Of a stretch of 64,000 bases of DNA, positions 1 to 8,442 are shown piece by piece. The notes beneath the pieces are model-generated. The model saw nothing but the letters and a program-made list of their open reading frames with translations. It was not told where the DNA came from and made no database searches. Source of the stretch: an uncultured Allomuricauda sp. (lineage in GTDB: Bacteria > Bacteroidota > Bacteroidia > Flavobacteriales > Flavobacteriaceae); the NCBI RefSeq assembly GCF_947501165.1, contig NZ_CANMUU010000002.1, forward strand, positions 434,001 through 498,000. Direction: 5' to 3'. Within the stretch, counting starts at the first letter, position 1. Each line of letters opens with the position of its first letter. Made by a program: the position numbers and the translations under genes.

Positions 1-581
1 AGAACACTTTTATCGATACTCAGGTTTTCGTCAGCCTCGCTTTCAAAATAGGAGTGTGAAGTAAACTCGAACTTATCTCTATTGTTGATTTGGGAGTAGA
101 CATGTCCACACCACTCTTGCACTGAAAGGCTGGTTTTTATGGCATGTTGGTTATCATAAACAGGATAAAACGTACTTGACATTATAGAGTAGGGGTAGAT
201 ACCAGTTAAATATTTTTTAGTGGCATTTAATTTTAGCACCTGAACGTTGCCTGGATTGCTTCGGTCTGCTTTTACTTGTTTTTCGGGTAGAAAAGGCTCG
301 GTTACATAAATCAAAACAGATTTTCCAGTTCGTATTTGGCCATATCTTGCTTGTTCTAGTTCATAGGAGGTAATTTCTGCATTACCTGCATACCAATATT
401 CTTTGAACTCGTTCGAAAGTGGTTTTTTAGGTAGTTCGGTTACGGAACTTTTAACTTCTTTTTCATTGTTCAAAGCAAGTTCCTTATCATTTGTTTTTGT
501 TGACGTGTTGCAGCCAACTAAAAAAAGAAAAAGTATAAAGACGGGAACAATTTGAAATTTGGTGGTGGCAAGCTTTTTCAT
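1..581 (-). CDS. Partial lipoprotein of unknown function
   Basis: Reading starts at 581 on the minus strand and runs off the left edge, so only the first 193 residues are visible. The N-terminus is a lipoprotein signal: MKKLATT, then a hydrophobic stretch and a LVGC lipobox with Cys at about residue 24, so the protein is probably membrane-anchored and faces the periplasm or the surface. The mature part has no motif I recognise; it contains a segment with EWCGH and SHSYFE. It lies 36 bp upstream, in the sense of leftward transcription, of the end of the Maf gene and is read in the same direction, so it may be the last gene of that run. A TAGTTTTG element at 606-599 could be its -7 box. Function unknown. 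Confidence 0.75.
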   Translation of the reverse strand, partial: MKKLATTKFQIVPVFILFLFLVGCNTSTKTNDKELALNNEKEVKSSVTELPKKPLSNEFKEYWYAGNAEITSYELEQARYGQIRTGKSVLIYVTEPFLPEKQVKADRSNPGNVQVLKLNATKKYLTGIYPYSIMSSTFYPVYDNQHAIKTSLSVQEWCGHVYSQINNRDKFEFTSHSYFESEADENLSIDKSV

Positions 582-617
582 AACGCAAAGGGTTTTCACA
601 AAACTACGCAACCGTTG

Positions 618-1220
618 TCAAGAAACCATACTCATTAACGTTTTGTAAACGAGATGTGTAGGCAGGCCAACCACATTGGTATAGGAGCCTTTGATTTCAA
701 TAATGCCCACTAAACCCAACCAATCCTGTATACCATAGGCGCCGGCTTTATCAAATGGTTTACAGCTATCGATGTAATATTGGATTTCATCAACGGTGAA
801 ATCTGCAAATTTCACCTTTGTGGAAGCAGAAACTGTTTTTTGCTCATTTCTGGTAGTGATACAAACTGAAGTAATAACTTCGTGCCAATCTCTTGATAAG
901 GTTTGCAGCATTTTAAAAGCTTCTTTTGCATCTGAGGCCTTGGCTAAGGATTGGTTCTTATGCCATACGACGGTGTCTGAAGTTATCAGGATATCGTGTT
1001 CTTCCAGTTCAGGTTTGAATGGAAATGCTTTAAGTTCTGCAAGATATCGAGATATTTCCTCTCCTTTTAAATATTCTGGATAGATTTCTTCCACTTCCTT
1101 TTTCCGTACTTCGAAATGCAATCCAAGTTGTTCCAAAAATAGTTTACGTCTTGGGGAACCAGAACCCAAGATAATATGGAATCCTTTAAGTTTTTGGGCC
1201 AGTGGATTTAGATTAGTCAT
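618..1220 (-). CDS. maf: Maf family nucleoside triphosphate pyrophosphatase
   Basis: The 200-residue product matches Maf/YhdE proteins, cytosolic house-cleaning enzymes that hydrolyse dTTP, UTP or modified pyrimidine nucleotides to the monophosphate. Visible signs are the N-terminal GSGSPRRK motif (residues 19-26), the conserved ITSDTVV strand with its Asp near residue 80, and a FDKAGAYGIQ motif in the C-terminal half; the length is normal. An upstream in-frame start at 1253 exists, but the ATG at 1220 is preferred because it puts the GSGSPRR motif at the usual place and gives an 8-bp overlap with the end of the KdsC-like gene, typical of translational coupling. The exact substrate within the family cannot be told. 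Confidence 0.93.
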   Translation of the reverse strand: MTNLNPLAQKLKGFHIILGSGSPRRKLFLEQLGLHFEVRKKEVEEIYPEYLKGEEISRYLAELKAFPFKPELEEHDILITSDTVVWHKNQSLAKASDAKEAFKMLQTLSRDWHEVITSVCITTRNEQKTVSASTKVKFADFTVDEIQYYIDSCKPFDKAGAYGIQDWLGLVGIIEIKGSYTNVVGLPTHLVYKTLMSMVS

Positions 1221-1740
1221 TCTTGGCACTAAAGTTATCGTTCCAGTCTCCACGTACTTTCAAAACTTGTTCAATAATGTCTCGAACACAGCCTTCTCCA
1301 CCATTTTTATGAGAAACATAGTCGGAAATTGCTTTTACTTCGGCAACGGCATTTTGAGGTGCAGCTGCCAGGCCCACCATGCGCATTGGTGGAATGTCAG
1401 GGAGGTCGTCTCCCATGTACACAACATTTTTGGACTCAATATCATAAATGTCTAAATACTCTTCTAGAGGCTCCTGTTTATGGTGGGCGCCCAAATAAAT
1501 ATCAGTAACACCCAACCCTCTGAGTCGTTCTTTAACCCCTTGATTGGTTCCTCCGGTAATGATGCAAACGTTATATCCTTTCTGCAAGGCCGTTTTTAGG
1601 GCATATCCGTCCTTTACGTTCATTTTTCGCAACATTTCTCCTTTGGAGGTCACTAAAATGGAGCCATCGGTAAATACGCCATCCACATCAAAAACAAAAG
1701 TGGTAATGTCGTTCAAAAGTTCTTTATAGTTCTTTTTCAT
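1213..1740 (-). CDS. kdsC: KdsC-like HAD phosphatase (KDO-8-phosphate phosphatase)
   Basis: The 175-residue protein is a compact HAD hydrolase of the KdsC type, which removes the phosphate from 3-deoxy-D-manno-octulosonate 8-phosphate on the way to the KDO of lipopolysaccharide. The nucleophile motif DVDGVFTDG has its aspartates at 18 and 20, the ITGG motif follows near residue 61, and GDDLPD with acidic metal ligands is at 110-115. There is no cap domain, as expected for the tetrameric C0 class. It overlaps the DUF2520 gene by 17 bp and the maf gene by 8 bp, so these three genes form an operon. A related acylneuraminate-type sugar phosphate is the main alternative substrate. Confidence 0.88.
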   Translation of the reverse strand: MKKNYKELLNDITTFVFDVDGVFTDGSILVTSKGEMLRKMNVKDGYALKTALQKGYNVCIITGGTNQGVKERLRGLGVTDIYLGAHHKQEPLEEYLDIYDIESKNVVYMGDDLPDIPPMRMVGLAAAPQNAVAEVKAISDYVSHKNGGEGCVRDIIEQVLKVRGDWNDNFSAKND

Positions 1741-2485
1741 AGGTCTTTATAATTGCTTCACTGAGCAATGTGTATAGTTTTTTATGTTCGTTATCAGATA
1801 AAAGCTCCAAGTGCTTTTCCATGCTTTCTGTATCGTTCCTACGTGCTGGACCAGTTTGTGCTTCAAAAGGGGAAAGGATTTCTAATTTCTCAACGGTTTC
1901 CAAAAGTAAGGGTTTTAAAAGCTCAAATGATAGACCTCCCCTCTGGCAAAGCGCTTCGCTAATATGAAAGATGTGGTTTGAAAAATTGTTGGCAAAGACA
2001 GCGGCCAAATGGAGTTTTTTGCGCTGCTCAGAATCAACTTTGTATACTTTTTTAGAAATATGACCTGCAAGTTGTTGAAGGGTATTTAGTCCATCCTCAT
2101 TAGAAGCTTCCACACAAATTGGAATGTTTGAAAAGTCCAAAATTCTTCCTTTGGTGAAAGTTTGGAGGGGATAAAAAACACCTTTTTTTTCGCATAATAT
2201 ATGGTCCATAGAAGTGACTCCGGAGGTATGGACTACAATACCTCGTTTATTAGAAAGCTTTTTGGAAACGGCTTCTATGGCATTATCAGAAACGGCAATA
2301 ATGTAGATGTCGGCTTCCACAACATCTTCAAAGTTCAATGAAAGTTTGGCTTTGCCTTTATGTTGTTCGAGGGCGTGCTTGTTTCTTCCTACAATTTGAA
2401 GCAGTTCAACCTGATTTGAAGCATATAATGCGTGAATCAAGTTTTCCGCAACATTTCCTGTACCAATAAGCACTACATTGAGCAT
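1724..2485 (-). CDS. Rossmann-fold and DUF2520 domain protein
   Basis: The product (253 residues) has an N-terminal NAD(P)-binding Rossmann fold with GTGNVAENL at residues 8-16, as in F420/NADP-dependent oxidoreductases and 6-phosphogluconate-type dehydrogenases, followed by an all-helical C-terminal half with HLAAVFANNFSNHI, the signature of DUF2520 proteins. The true substrate of this family is not established. A longer reading from 2515 is possible, but the Met at 2485 starts immediately before the nucleotide-binding strand and is the better start. It is the first gene of the minus-strand DUF2520-kdsC-maf operon, which is divergent from ccsBA. Confidence 0.85.
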   Translation of the reverse strand: MLNVVLIGTGNVAENLIHALYASNQVELLQIVGRNKHALEQHKGKAKLSLNFEDVVEADIYIIAVSDNAIEAVSKKLSNKRGIVVHTSGVTSMDHILCEKKGVFYPLQTFTKGRILDFSNIPICVEASNEDGLNTLQQLAGHISKKVYKVDSEQRKKLHLAAVFANNFSNHIFHISEALCQRGGLSFELLKPLLLETVEKLEILSPFEAQTGPARRNDTESMEKHLELLSDNEHKKLYTLLSEAIIKTYEKEL

Positions 2486-2588
2486 GGTCAAAACTACAAA
2501 TTTGGTGTAAATCACTTTTTAAAAAGAATTAACAAAACTGTTTAACTTTTTAAATGAACACCATTCACTTAAAAATCTAAAAAGGTGG

Positions 2589-2596
2589 TAATTTTG
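2589..2596 (+). promoter_or_regulatory. -7 promoter element before ccsBA
   Basis: TAATTTTG matches the Bacteroidota sigma-A -7 consensus TAnnTTTG exactly and lies 24 bp upstream of the chosen ATG at 2621. No clear TTTG -33 element is seen at the expected distance. The longer start at 2585 would place this element inside the gene, which supports the 2621 start. Confidence 0.45.
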
Positions 2597-2620
2597 CAAG
2601 CCAAATACAGCTTCGTATAC

Positions 2621-5600
2621 ATGGTCGATATTTTAAAGAAGACACTTTTCTCCACAAAACTAATGGCCGTTTTGTTTTTGGTTTTTGCTACAGCCATGGC
2701 CATCGGAACTTTTATTGAAAGTTCATACAGCACTGAAACAGCACGAATTTACATTTACAATGCTACTTGGTTTGAAGCCATTATGGTATTTTTTGTCATC
2801 AACTTTATGGGTAATATCTTTAGATACAGGTTGCTTTCCTGGAAGAAATGGCCCGTGCTTGTTCTCCATCTTTCATGGATTTTGATAATTCTTGGTGCAT
2901 TTGTAACCCGATATATTAGTTATGAAGGGATGATGCCCATTCGTGAGGGTGAAACCGAAAGTAGATTTTATTCGGACAAGACCTATTTGACCGCCTATGT
3001 GGATGGGGAGATTAACGGTGAAACGAAGCGTAGAATATTAGAAGACGATATTCTTGTTACGACAGAAGGAATGCGTTCCAGCCTTCCTTGGCGTTCTGAT
3101 TTCAATGGACAGGATTTCTCCGTAACCTATGTAGATTTTATTGATGGAGCCAAAGAAGGACTTGTTCCTGATGAAAATGGAAAGTCGTATTTAAAAATAG
3201 TGGAGGCAGGTGACGGGCAGCGTCATGAGCATTATTTGGAAGATGGTCAGATAGCCAGCATTCATAATGTTCTTTTTTCACTGAACAACGAAACTCCAGG
3301 GGCTATAAACATTTTTGCAGAAGAAGGCGATTTTAAGATTAAAACGCCATTCGGTGGTGGGTTCATGCGTATGGCAGACCAGTTTCAAGGCAATGTAGTC
3401 CAAGATAGTCTTCAAACCTTGCAATTGAGATCGTTGTATACTTTAGCAGGAATGCAATTTGTGATTCCGGAGCCATTGGTGAAAGGAAATTATGGAGTTG
3501 TGAAGGTACCAGAGGAAGAAGTAACTGAGGCTACCCAAGATGCACTTGTGGTTAATATCTCTGCCAATGACGAGACCAAACAAATAAAACTTCTAGGAGG
3601 TAAAGGAACCTCTAATTTTTCAAATAAAATCAATGTAGGAGGGCTTGGGTTTTCATTGAGTTATGGGTCTAAAATCCACGAATTACCGTTTGCTATCCAA
3701 TTGAATGACTTTATTGCAGAAAAGTACCCAGGAACCGAAACTGGTTATGCTTCCTTTATGAGTAAAATTACGGTTGAGGATGAACGTAATTTTGATTACG
3801 ATATCTTTATGAATCATGTCTTAGATCATGAAGGGTATAGATTCTTCCAATCTAGTTTTCACCCTGATGAAAAGGGAACCGTTCTATCTGTAAATCATGA
3901 TTTGTGGGGCACTTGGATTACCTATATTGGATATTTCTTATTGTACGTAGGTTTAATGGGAATTATGCTTTTTGGAAAAACACGATTTAGAGAGCTAGCA
4001 ACATCATTGAAAAAACTACAAAAGAAGAAAGCAGCCTTAACGGTATTTGCCTTTTTCATTTGCTCACTTTCTTTTGCTCAGCAAACTTCTCAAAATCATA
4101 TCACCGCGCCGACTAGGGCCCAAATAGACTCTGTTATAAAGGCTACTACAGTATCGAAAGAGCATGCCGAAAAGTTTGGTGCCTTAGTGGTACAAGATGA
4201 AGGAGGACGTATGAAACCTCTTCATACATTCACCTCAGAACTTCTTAGAAAGTTAAGCGGAAAGGATAAATTTCGAGGGCTTGATTCAGATCAAGTGTTT
4301 TTATCCATGATGCTCAACCGCGTTGCGTGGTACCATACCGAATTTATTGTCACCAATTTGGGTTCCAAGCAGAACGATAGCATTCGCGAGATTTTAAAGG
4401 TTAAGAAAGGGGAGAAGTATGTTAAAGCCACGGATTTATTTGACGCAACGGGGATGTATCGCCTAAAGCCCTACTTAGAGGAGGCCACATCTACCACAAA
4501 CCCCAATAAGTTTCAGAGAGACTTTATTAAGCTACATGAGCGTTTTAGTTTACTGGAAATGGCTTTGAGCGGTCAAATCCTTAAAGTATTTCCATTGTTG
4601 AACGATGAGAACAATAAATGGATATCTGCAATTGAATTTCGAGGAGGGCAGTACCAAGTGCAAGATTCGCTATATGCCAATTTTATGGTCAACGCACTTC
4701 CATATTATTTGAATACGCTTCAAAATTCAATTAACACGGGAGATTATGCCCAATCGGACAAGCTTTTGGAGGCCTTTAAGCAGAATCAAAGGAACCATGG
4801 GTCCGAAGTACTTCCTTCCAATGAAAAAATAAAAGCTGAGATAATTTATAACAAGCTGGATATTTTTAACCGCCTTTACAAATACTACATGGTGCTTGGG
4901 GCCTTGTTGTTTTTTGTATTGATATTTAGAATTTTCAAGGAAAGGGAAATCTGGAAAGCCGCAACTTATTTTTTCAAGGGCATCATTGTCATCTTTTTTA
5001 TTTGGCATACTACTGGATTGATAATGCGATGGTACATATCAGGTCATGCTCCATGGAGTGATGCATACGAGAGTATTCTCTATGTGAGTTGGGCAACTTT
5101 AGGTTTAGGGCTACTTTTTATTCGGAAAAGTGACCTCACTTTGGCGGCGAGTACTTTTGTAGCTTCTATGCTCCTTTTTATTGCCCATCAAAGTTGGGTA
5201 GACCCTTCAATTGGAAATCTTGTGCCCGTTTTGGACAGTTATTGGTTGATGATTCATGTTGCCGTAATCGTAGGGAGTTATGGTCCTTTGACTGTTGGAA
5301 TGATTCTAGGTGTAACGGCTTTGCTCTTGATGATTTTGACTACCAAAAAGAACAAAAAACGAATGGAAATCAACTTGAAAGAGTTGACTATTATCAATGA
5401 ACTGGCTTTGACCATTGGATTGGTCATGTTGACCATTGGAAACTTTTTAGGAGGACAATGGGCCAATGAAAGTTGGGGTCGCTATTGGGGTTGGGACCCA
5501 AAAGAAACCTGGGCTTTGATTTCGATAATGGTTTATGCATTTGTGCTTCACATGCGCTTTGTTCCAGCACTACGGGGAAGATGGTTCTATAATTTTATGA

Positions 5601-5833
5601 GTGTTGCTGCTTACGGTTCAATTATGATGACGTATTTCGGAGTCAACTTTTATTTGGTTGGATTGCATAGTTATGCCCAATCCGGTTCTGCCGCGATAAC
5701 CCCAGACTACGTAAAGTATATCGTATTGGGGATATTAATTCTCGGTGCAATTAGTTATTGGCGATACCGTGTGAACTATGTTCAACCTCCGTCAGAGAAA
5801 AAACTAAGAGGTGCGCCTCTGGGCCAGGAATAA
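2621..5833 (+). CDS. ccsA: CcsBA-type cytochrome c biogenesis fusion protein
   Basis: This 1070-residue membrane protein is a fusion of the System II haem-handling proteins CcsB (ResB) and CcsA (ResC), which export haem and attach it to apocytochromes c. The N-terminal part has several membrane spans and a long ResB-like periplasmic domain to about residue 460. A lysine-rich stretch then precedes a second signal-like hydrophobic helix ending ...CSLSFAQQ (about 470-487). A soluble domain follows, and then the C-terminal CcsA core of multiple helices with the tryptophan-rich haem motif WGRYWGWDPKETW near residue 955 and conserved histidines around it. The ATG at 2621 is preferred to 2585 because the upstream TAATTTTG box would otherwise lie in the gene. 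It is transcribed alone, divergently from the DUF2520 operon. Confidence 0.92.
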   Translation: MVDILKKTLFSTKLMAVLFLVFATAMAIGTFIESSYSTETARIYIYNATWFEAIMVFFVINFMGNIFRYRLLSWKKWPVLVLHLSWILIILGAFVTRYISYEGMMPIREGETESRFYSDKTYLTAYVDGEINGETKRRILEDDILVTTEGMRSSLPWRSDFNGQDFSVTYVDFIDGAKEGLVPDENGKSYLKIVEAGDGQRHEHYLEDGQIASIHNVLFSLNNETPGAINIFAEEGDFKIKTPFGGGFMRMADQFQGNVVQDSLQTLQLRSLYTLAGMQFVIPEPLVKGNYGVVKVPEEEVTEATQDALVVNISANDETKQIKLLGGKGTSNFSNKINVGGLGFSLSYGSKIHELPFAIQLNDFIAEKYPGTETGYASFMSKITVEDERNFDYDIFMNHVLDHEGYRFFQSSFHPDEKGTVLSVNHDLWGTWITYIGYFLLYVGLMGIMLFGKTRFRELATSLKKLQKKKAALTVFAFFICSLSFAQQTSQNHITAPTRAQIDSVIKATTVSKEHAEKFGALVVQDEGGRMKPLHTFTSELLRKLSGKDKFRGLDSDQVFLSMMLNRVAWYHTEFIVTNLGSKQNDSIREILKVKKGEKYVKATDLFDATGMYRLKPYLEEATSTTNPNKFQRDFIKLHERFSLLEMALSGQILKVFPLLNDENNKWISAIEFRGGQYQVQDSLYANFMVNALPYYLNTLQNSINTGDYAQSDKLLEAFKQNQRNHGSEVLPSNEKIKAEIIYNKLDIFNRLYKYYMVLGALLFFVLIFRIFKEREIWKAATYFFKGIIVIFFIWHTTGLIMRWYISGHAPWSDAYESILYVSWATLGLGLLFIRKSDLTLAASTFVASMLLFIAHQSWVDPSIGNLVPVLDSYWLMIHVAVIVGSYGPLTVGMILGVTALLLMILTTKKNKKRMEINLKELTIINELALTIGLVMLTIGNFLGGQWANESWGRYWGWDPKETWALISIMVYAFVLHMRFVPALRGRWFYNFMSVAAYGSIMMTYFGVNFYLVGLHSYAQSGSAAITPDYVKYIVLGILILGAISYWRYRVNYVQPPSEKKLRGAPLGQE

Positions 5834-5863
5834 ATATCTTGGATAGTTAACAAATACAATAGC

Positions 5864-7156
5864 TCAGTCATCTTCAAGCAGTAATTTCATTAATTCTTCG
5901 GCAGCTACTTTACCTTTTTCCTTTAGGAAGTCACGTGGCGTATTATCTCCAAGTTCAAAAACTATTGCTGGCATATTGTGCTCCACAAAGAAATAGGTTC
6001 GTGATACCATAGTTGGGCTTAGTTTATCAGAGGGTTTAACATTGGATTCCTTTTGAGGTAATCTACCTTCGATATTTTTTATCCAGTCAAAAACAATTTT
6101 ACCTTTTTGTCCGGTAACTGTTGTGTCTATCGGGTAATAAATATCGTCCCAGGTAGAATGAAAGTCAACACCAAAAGCATATTGATAGCCTTCTGAGCTT
6201 TTCTGCTTTAAAAATTTTCGTATGCTCTGGGTTTCAGGCTGATTAAAGTTTTGCCAGTCCCTATTCAAATCAATACCTCCCATATTATGTCGCCAATGTC
6301 CTTTATCCACGCCATCTGGATTCATTGTAGGTACTGCAAAAACGGTGAATTCTTCTCTAAACTCTCTGGCCTGTTCCGAATCCCCTGATATTGTTTCAGT
6401 AAAAGATTTCATAGCTAGGAAGCCAGTCACTTCGGGTGGGTGTTGTCGTGAAATTACAAACACCGCCTTTTTTGTGGCTGACCCACGCCCAATTTCCATT
6501 AGATGTATAGGGCGTTTTTCATGACTTTTTCCAATCTCATAAGATTTTATATAGGAATTTACCGAAAGTGAATCTATCCAGGCTTTCACCCGTTTTGAAG
6601 AATAAAGCTCTTGTGCAGAAATCCACAATGGATTTTGGTCCACTTCAACGGTGAGTTCAGCAAATTCAGGCGCAGCTTTAATACCATAGTCTCCTTCTCC
6701 CGGTTGTATTGCTTTAAAACGAGTGCTGTCAATAGGTTTAAAATGAATACCATCCCTACTTAGTTTAGGGTAATATCGACTTCTTGAATCTTGGTAACTC
6801 AGTTTTATAGTGATTTCTTTGGGTTCCTTGGACCACACTTTAAAAGCATACCACGGACTTACATTAATAGGTGTGTTTTCAGCTGTAATCCAAATAGTGA
6901 AATGGTTGTTTCCATCGGATGCAACCCCATTCAATCTAGCACTGTCAAAATCATTGCTAAAGAAGACCGATTCGTCCTCAAATGACCATATTCCTTTCCA
7001 TTGGCGTTGTACAGGTTTGTCCACAGTAGGTACAATTGGACTTGGTGCTTGACCCTGATATCCTTTGGGAGTAGGGGCGTCAACAATGGAATTGGAGTTT
7101 TTGCAGGATGTGAAAAGTATAAGGATAATCGCAAAAAAAGAGCAACGTATTCTCAT
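5864..7156 (-). CDS. M14 zinc carboxypeptidase lipoprotein
   Basis: This 430-residue product has a lipoprotein signal (MRIRCSFF...LFTSC, Cys about residue 18), an N-terminal beta domain, and a peptidase M14 domain. Zinc ligands and catalytic residues are recognisable: HPPE (His239, Glu242), NPDG, DLNRDW with Arg299, the third ligand His333 in DFHSTWDD, and the general base Glu401 in VFELGDN. It therefore looks active and is likely to trim peptides or peptidoglycan stems at the cell surface or in the periplasm. The long open frame reaches 7231, but the Met at 7156 starts the signal peptide directly. The first 380 bp or so are almost identical to the truncated copy at 11401-11806. It is divergent from the truncated MATE gene. 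Confidence 0.92.
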   Translation of the reverse strand: MRIRCSFFAIILILFTSCKNSNSIVDAPTPKGYQGQAPSPIVPTVDKPVQRQWKGIWSFEDESVFFSNDFDSARLNGVASDGNNHFTIWITAENTPINVSPWYAFKVWSKEPKEITIKLSYQDSRSRYYPKLSRDGIHFKPIDSTRFKAIQPGEGDYGIKAAPEFAELTVEVDQNPLWISAQELYSSKRVKAWIDSLSVNSYIKSYEIGKSHEKRPIHLMEIGRGSATKKAVFVISRQHPPEVTGFLAMKSFTETISGDSEQAREFREEFTVFAVPTMNPDGVDKGHWRHNMGGIDLNRDWQNFNQPETQSIRKFLKQKSSEGYQYAFGVDFHSTWDDIYYPIDTTVTGQKGKIVFDWIKNIEGRLPQKESNVKPSDKLSPTMVSRTYFFVEHNMPAIVFELGDNTPRDFLKEKGKVAAEELMKLLLEDD

Positions 7157-7264
7157 GGCGTTTGGAAAAATTAAAAGAAGGTTCAGATTATTTTTTGAGT
7201 AATGTACGGTAAAATTGAAAAAAAATACCATCTTTGCGCCATCATGAAGTTATAAGAATTATGT
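6781..7264. repeat. Duplicated segment, copy A
   Basis: This block (5' part of the M14 gene plus the M14-MATE intergenic region) aligns without gaps to 11431-11914. I count only five differences over 484 bp, three of them in one cluster at about 7071-7080. Identity falls off at both ends: upstream of 6781 the next 30 bp already carry six changes, and beyond 7264 the leader RNA and the MATE sequence diverge clearly. The pair lies in direct orientation, 4650 bp apart. Confidence 0.9.
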
Positions 7265-7357
7265 TAGTCATAGATGTCATGGCCGTTCCAGGCATTATCT
7301 AATCGGTTTTTAACCGGACTGACTCCCCCGTTTTCTTTTTTACAACATAATTCTTAT
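7252..7357 (+). promoter_or_regulatory. Structured leader RNA upstream of truncated MATE gene (copy A)
   Basis: The region can fold into a multibranched RNA. P1 is a perfect 13-bp helix between 7252-7264 and 7345-7357, closing the element and ending 5 nt before the ATG at 7363. P2 pairs GTTAGTC (7263-7269, sharing two bases with P1) with GACTGAC (7317-7323). Inside P2, a P3 arm has TAGAT/ATCTA (7271-7275/7297-7301) capped by GCC/GGC (7282-7284/7291-7293), and a P4 hairpin CGGTT/AACCG (7304-7308/7312-7316) abuts P2 directly, allowing stacking. The second copy at 11902-12003 preserves every helix with base changes. P1 could mask the translation start. I recognise no known riboswitch class. Confidence 0.6.
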
Positions 7358-7362
7358 CAATA

Positions 7363-7779
7363 ATGACGAATTCTAATATAAATTCATTTACAAAATTTTT
7401 CAGCTATTTCTGGATTGCCGTAACGGGCAAGGAAACCAATTTTACATCTGGTAGCCTCCGTAAGGCTATATTCATGCTTTCCATCCCTATGATTTTGGAG
7501 ATGCTGATGGAATCCATTTTTGCTCTTGTGGATATTGCCTATGTGTCCCAAGTAAGTGTAAATGCTGTTGCTACCATTGGCCTAACGGAATCTGTAATAA
7601 CCTTGATTTATGCCCTTGCAATTGGGTTAAGCATGGCCGCAACTGCCGTGGTTGCCCGAAGAATAGGGGAGGAAGATGTAAGAGGTGCCAGAATAGCGGC
7701 TGTTCAAGCTATACTGCTTGGGATTTTGGTAGCTGTACTTTTAGGCATGTTGGACGTCATAGCTATACAACTTCAATGA
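7363..7779 (+). pseudogene. Truncated MATE efflux transporter (N-terminal 127 residues)
   Basis: The first 127 codons match the N-terminus of the intact MATE gene at 12012 with seven amino-acid differences, covering roughly the first three membrane helices, including the stretch MESIFALVDIAYVSQ. After LVAVLLG the sequence becomes unrelated (MLDVIAIQLQ) and stops. Intact MATE proteins need twelve helices, so this cannot be a working transporter. The stop codon overlaps the next start as ATGA (7776-7779), so the fragment could still act as a translated leader that couples ribosomes onto the lipoprotein gene. Its upstream leader RNA is intact. Confidence 0.88.
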
Positions 7780-8210
7780 GTAAAACAATGAAATCTTTTT
7801 TGACTAGTGCTGCGATGCTGTTGGCAGTATTGCTCTTTTCCTGTGATACTAATGATGATGCCGATACTGGATGCGTCGATGCCATTTGCACACTTGAATT
7901 TGTTACTATCTTGGTAACCCTTGAAGATTCCAATCAAAATCCCGTGGTATTGGATAATTTTGAAGTAATCAATGCGGCGAACGGATCTCGTTTGGGAACT
8001 TCTTTTTCTGATTCCGAACTGGAAGAGGCCAGACAGTTGGGACGATATCCTCTAGTGTCCGATGGGGTACTTGGATTGAACCAGGAACGTACCCTGATAT
8101 TCAGTGGATTTATTGGCAGTCGGGAAATGGTGCAAAGCCAATATACCGTAGCTACGGACTGCTGTCATGTGAGCTTGGTTGACGGTGAATTACAATTGGT
8201 TGTTGATTAA
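7776..8210 (+). CDS. Small lipoprotein of unknown function
   Basis: The 144-residue product starts with a lipoprotein signal ending in LLFSC, so it is secreted and lipid-anchored. The mature part is acidic (CDTNDDADTG) and has a beta-rich pattern with four further cysteines, CVDAIC near the start and an adjacent CC near residue 129, suggesting disulfides. No known domain is recognised; a small carboxypeptidase-regulatory-like or Ig-like sandwich is a guess. The ATG at 7776 overlaps the stop of the truncated MATE gene by 4 bp; an internal ATG at 7788 is the alternative start. It opens the inserted cassette that continues with the VKOR-like enzyme. Confidence 0.75.
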   Translation: MSKTMKSFLTSAAMLLAVLLFSCDTNDDADTGCVDAICTLEFVTILVTLEDSNQNPVVLDNFEVINAANGSRLGTSFSDSELEEARQLGRYPLVSDGVLGLNQERTLIFSGFIGSREMVQSQYTVATDCCHVSLVDGELQLVVD

Positions 8211-8442
8211 AACCAAATGGGTCTTACCAATTGAAAGTTTGATCTAAAGCAAGAATGAGCTTTCCACCTTCAGCGGTAAAATATACTTTTTTCAAAAGAC
8301 TTTTTGAACCTGACCTTTCTATTTGTTAAAGCCCTTTGAAAGTATAGGGTTTAACTTTTTGCATGGGGAATTAAACATATATTTAACTACACAAAATGAA
8401 AACTTATTCTTACAAATTTCTATTTTTAAGGAAAATTGCCTC

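Noticed and set aside
7252..7357. Known riboswitch class for the MATE leader
   Set aside because: No conserved core of TPP, cobalamin, FMN, SAM, purine, guanidine or fluoride types could be matched by eye; kept as unassigned.
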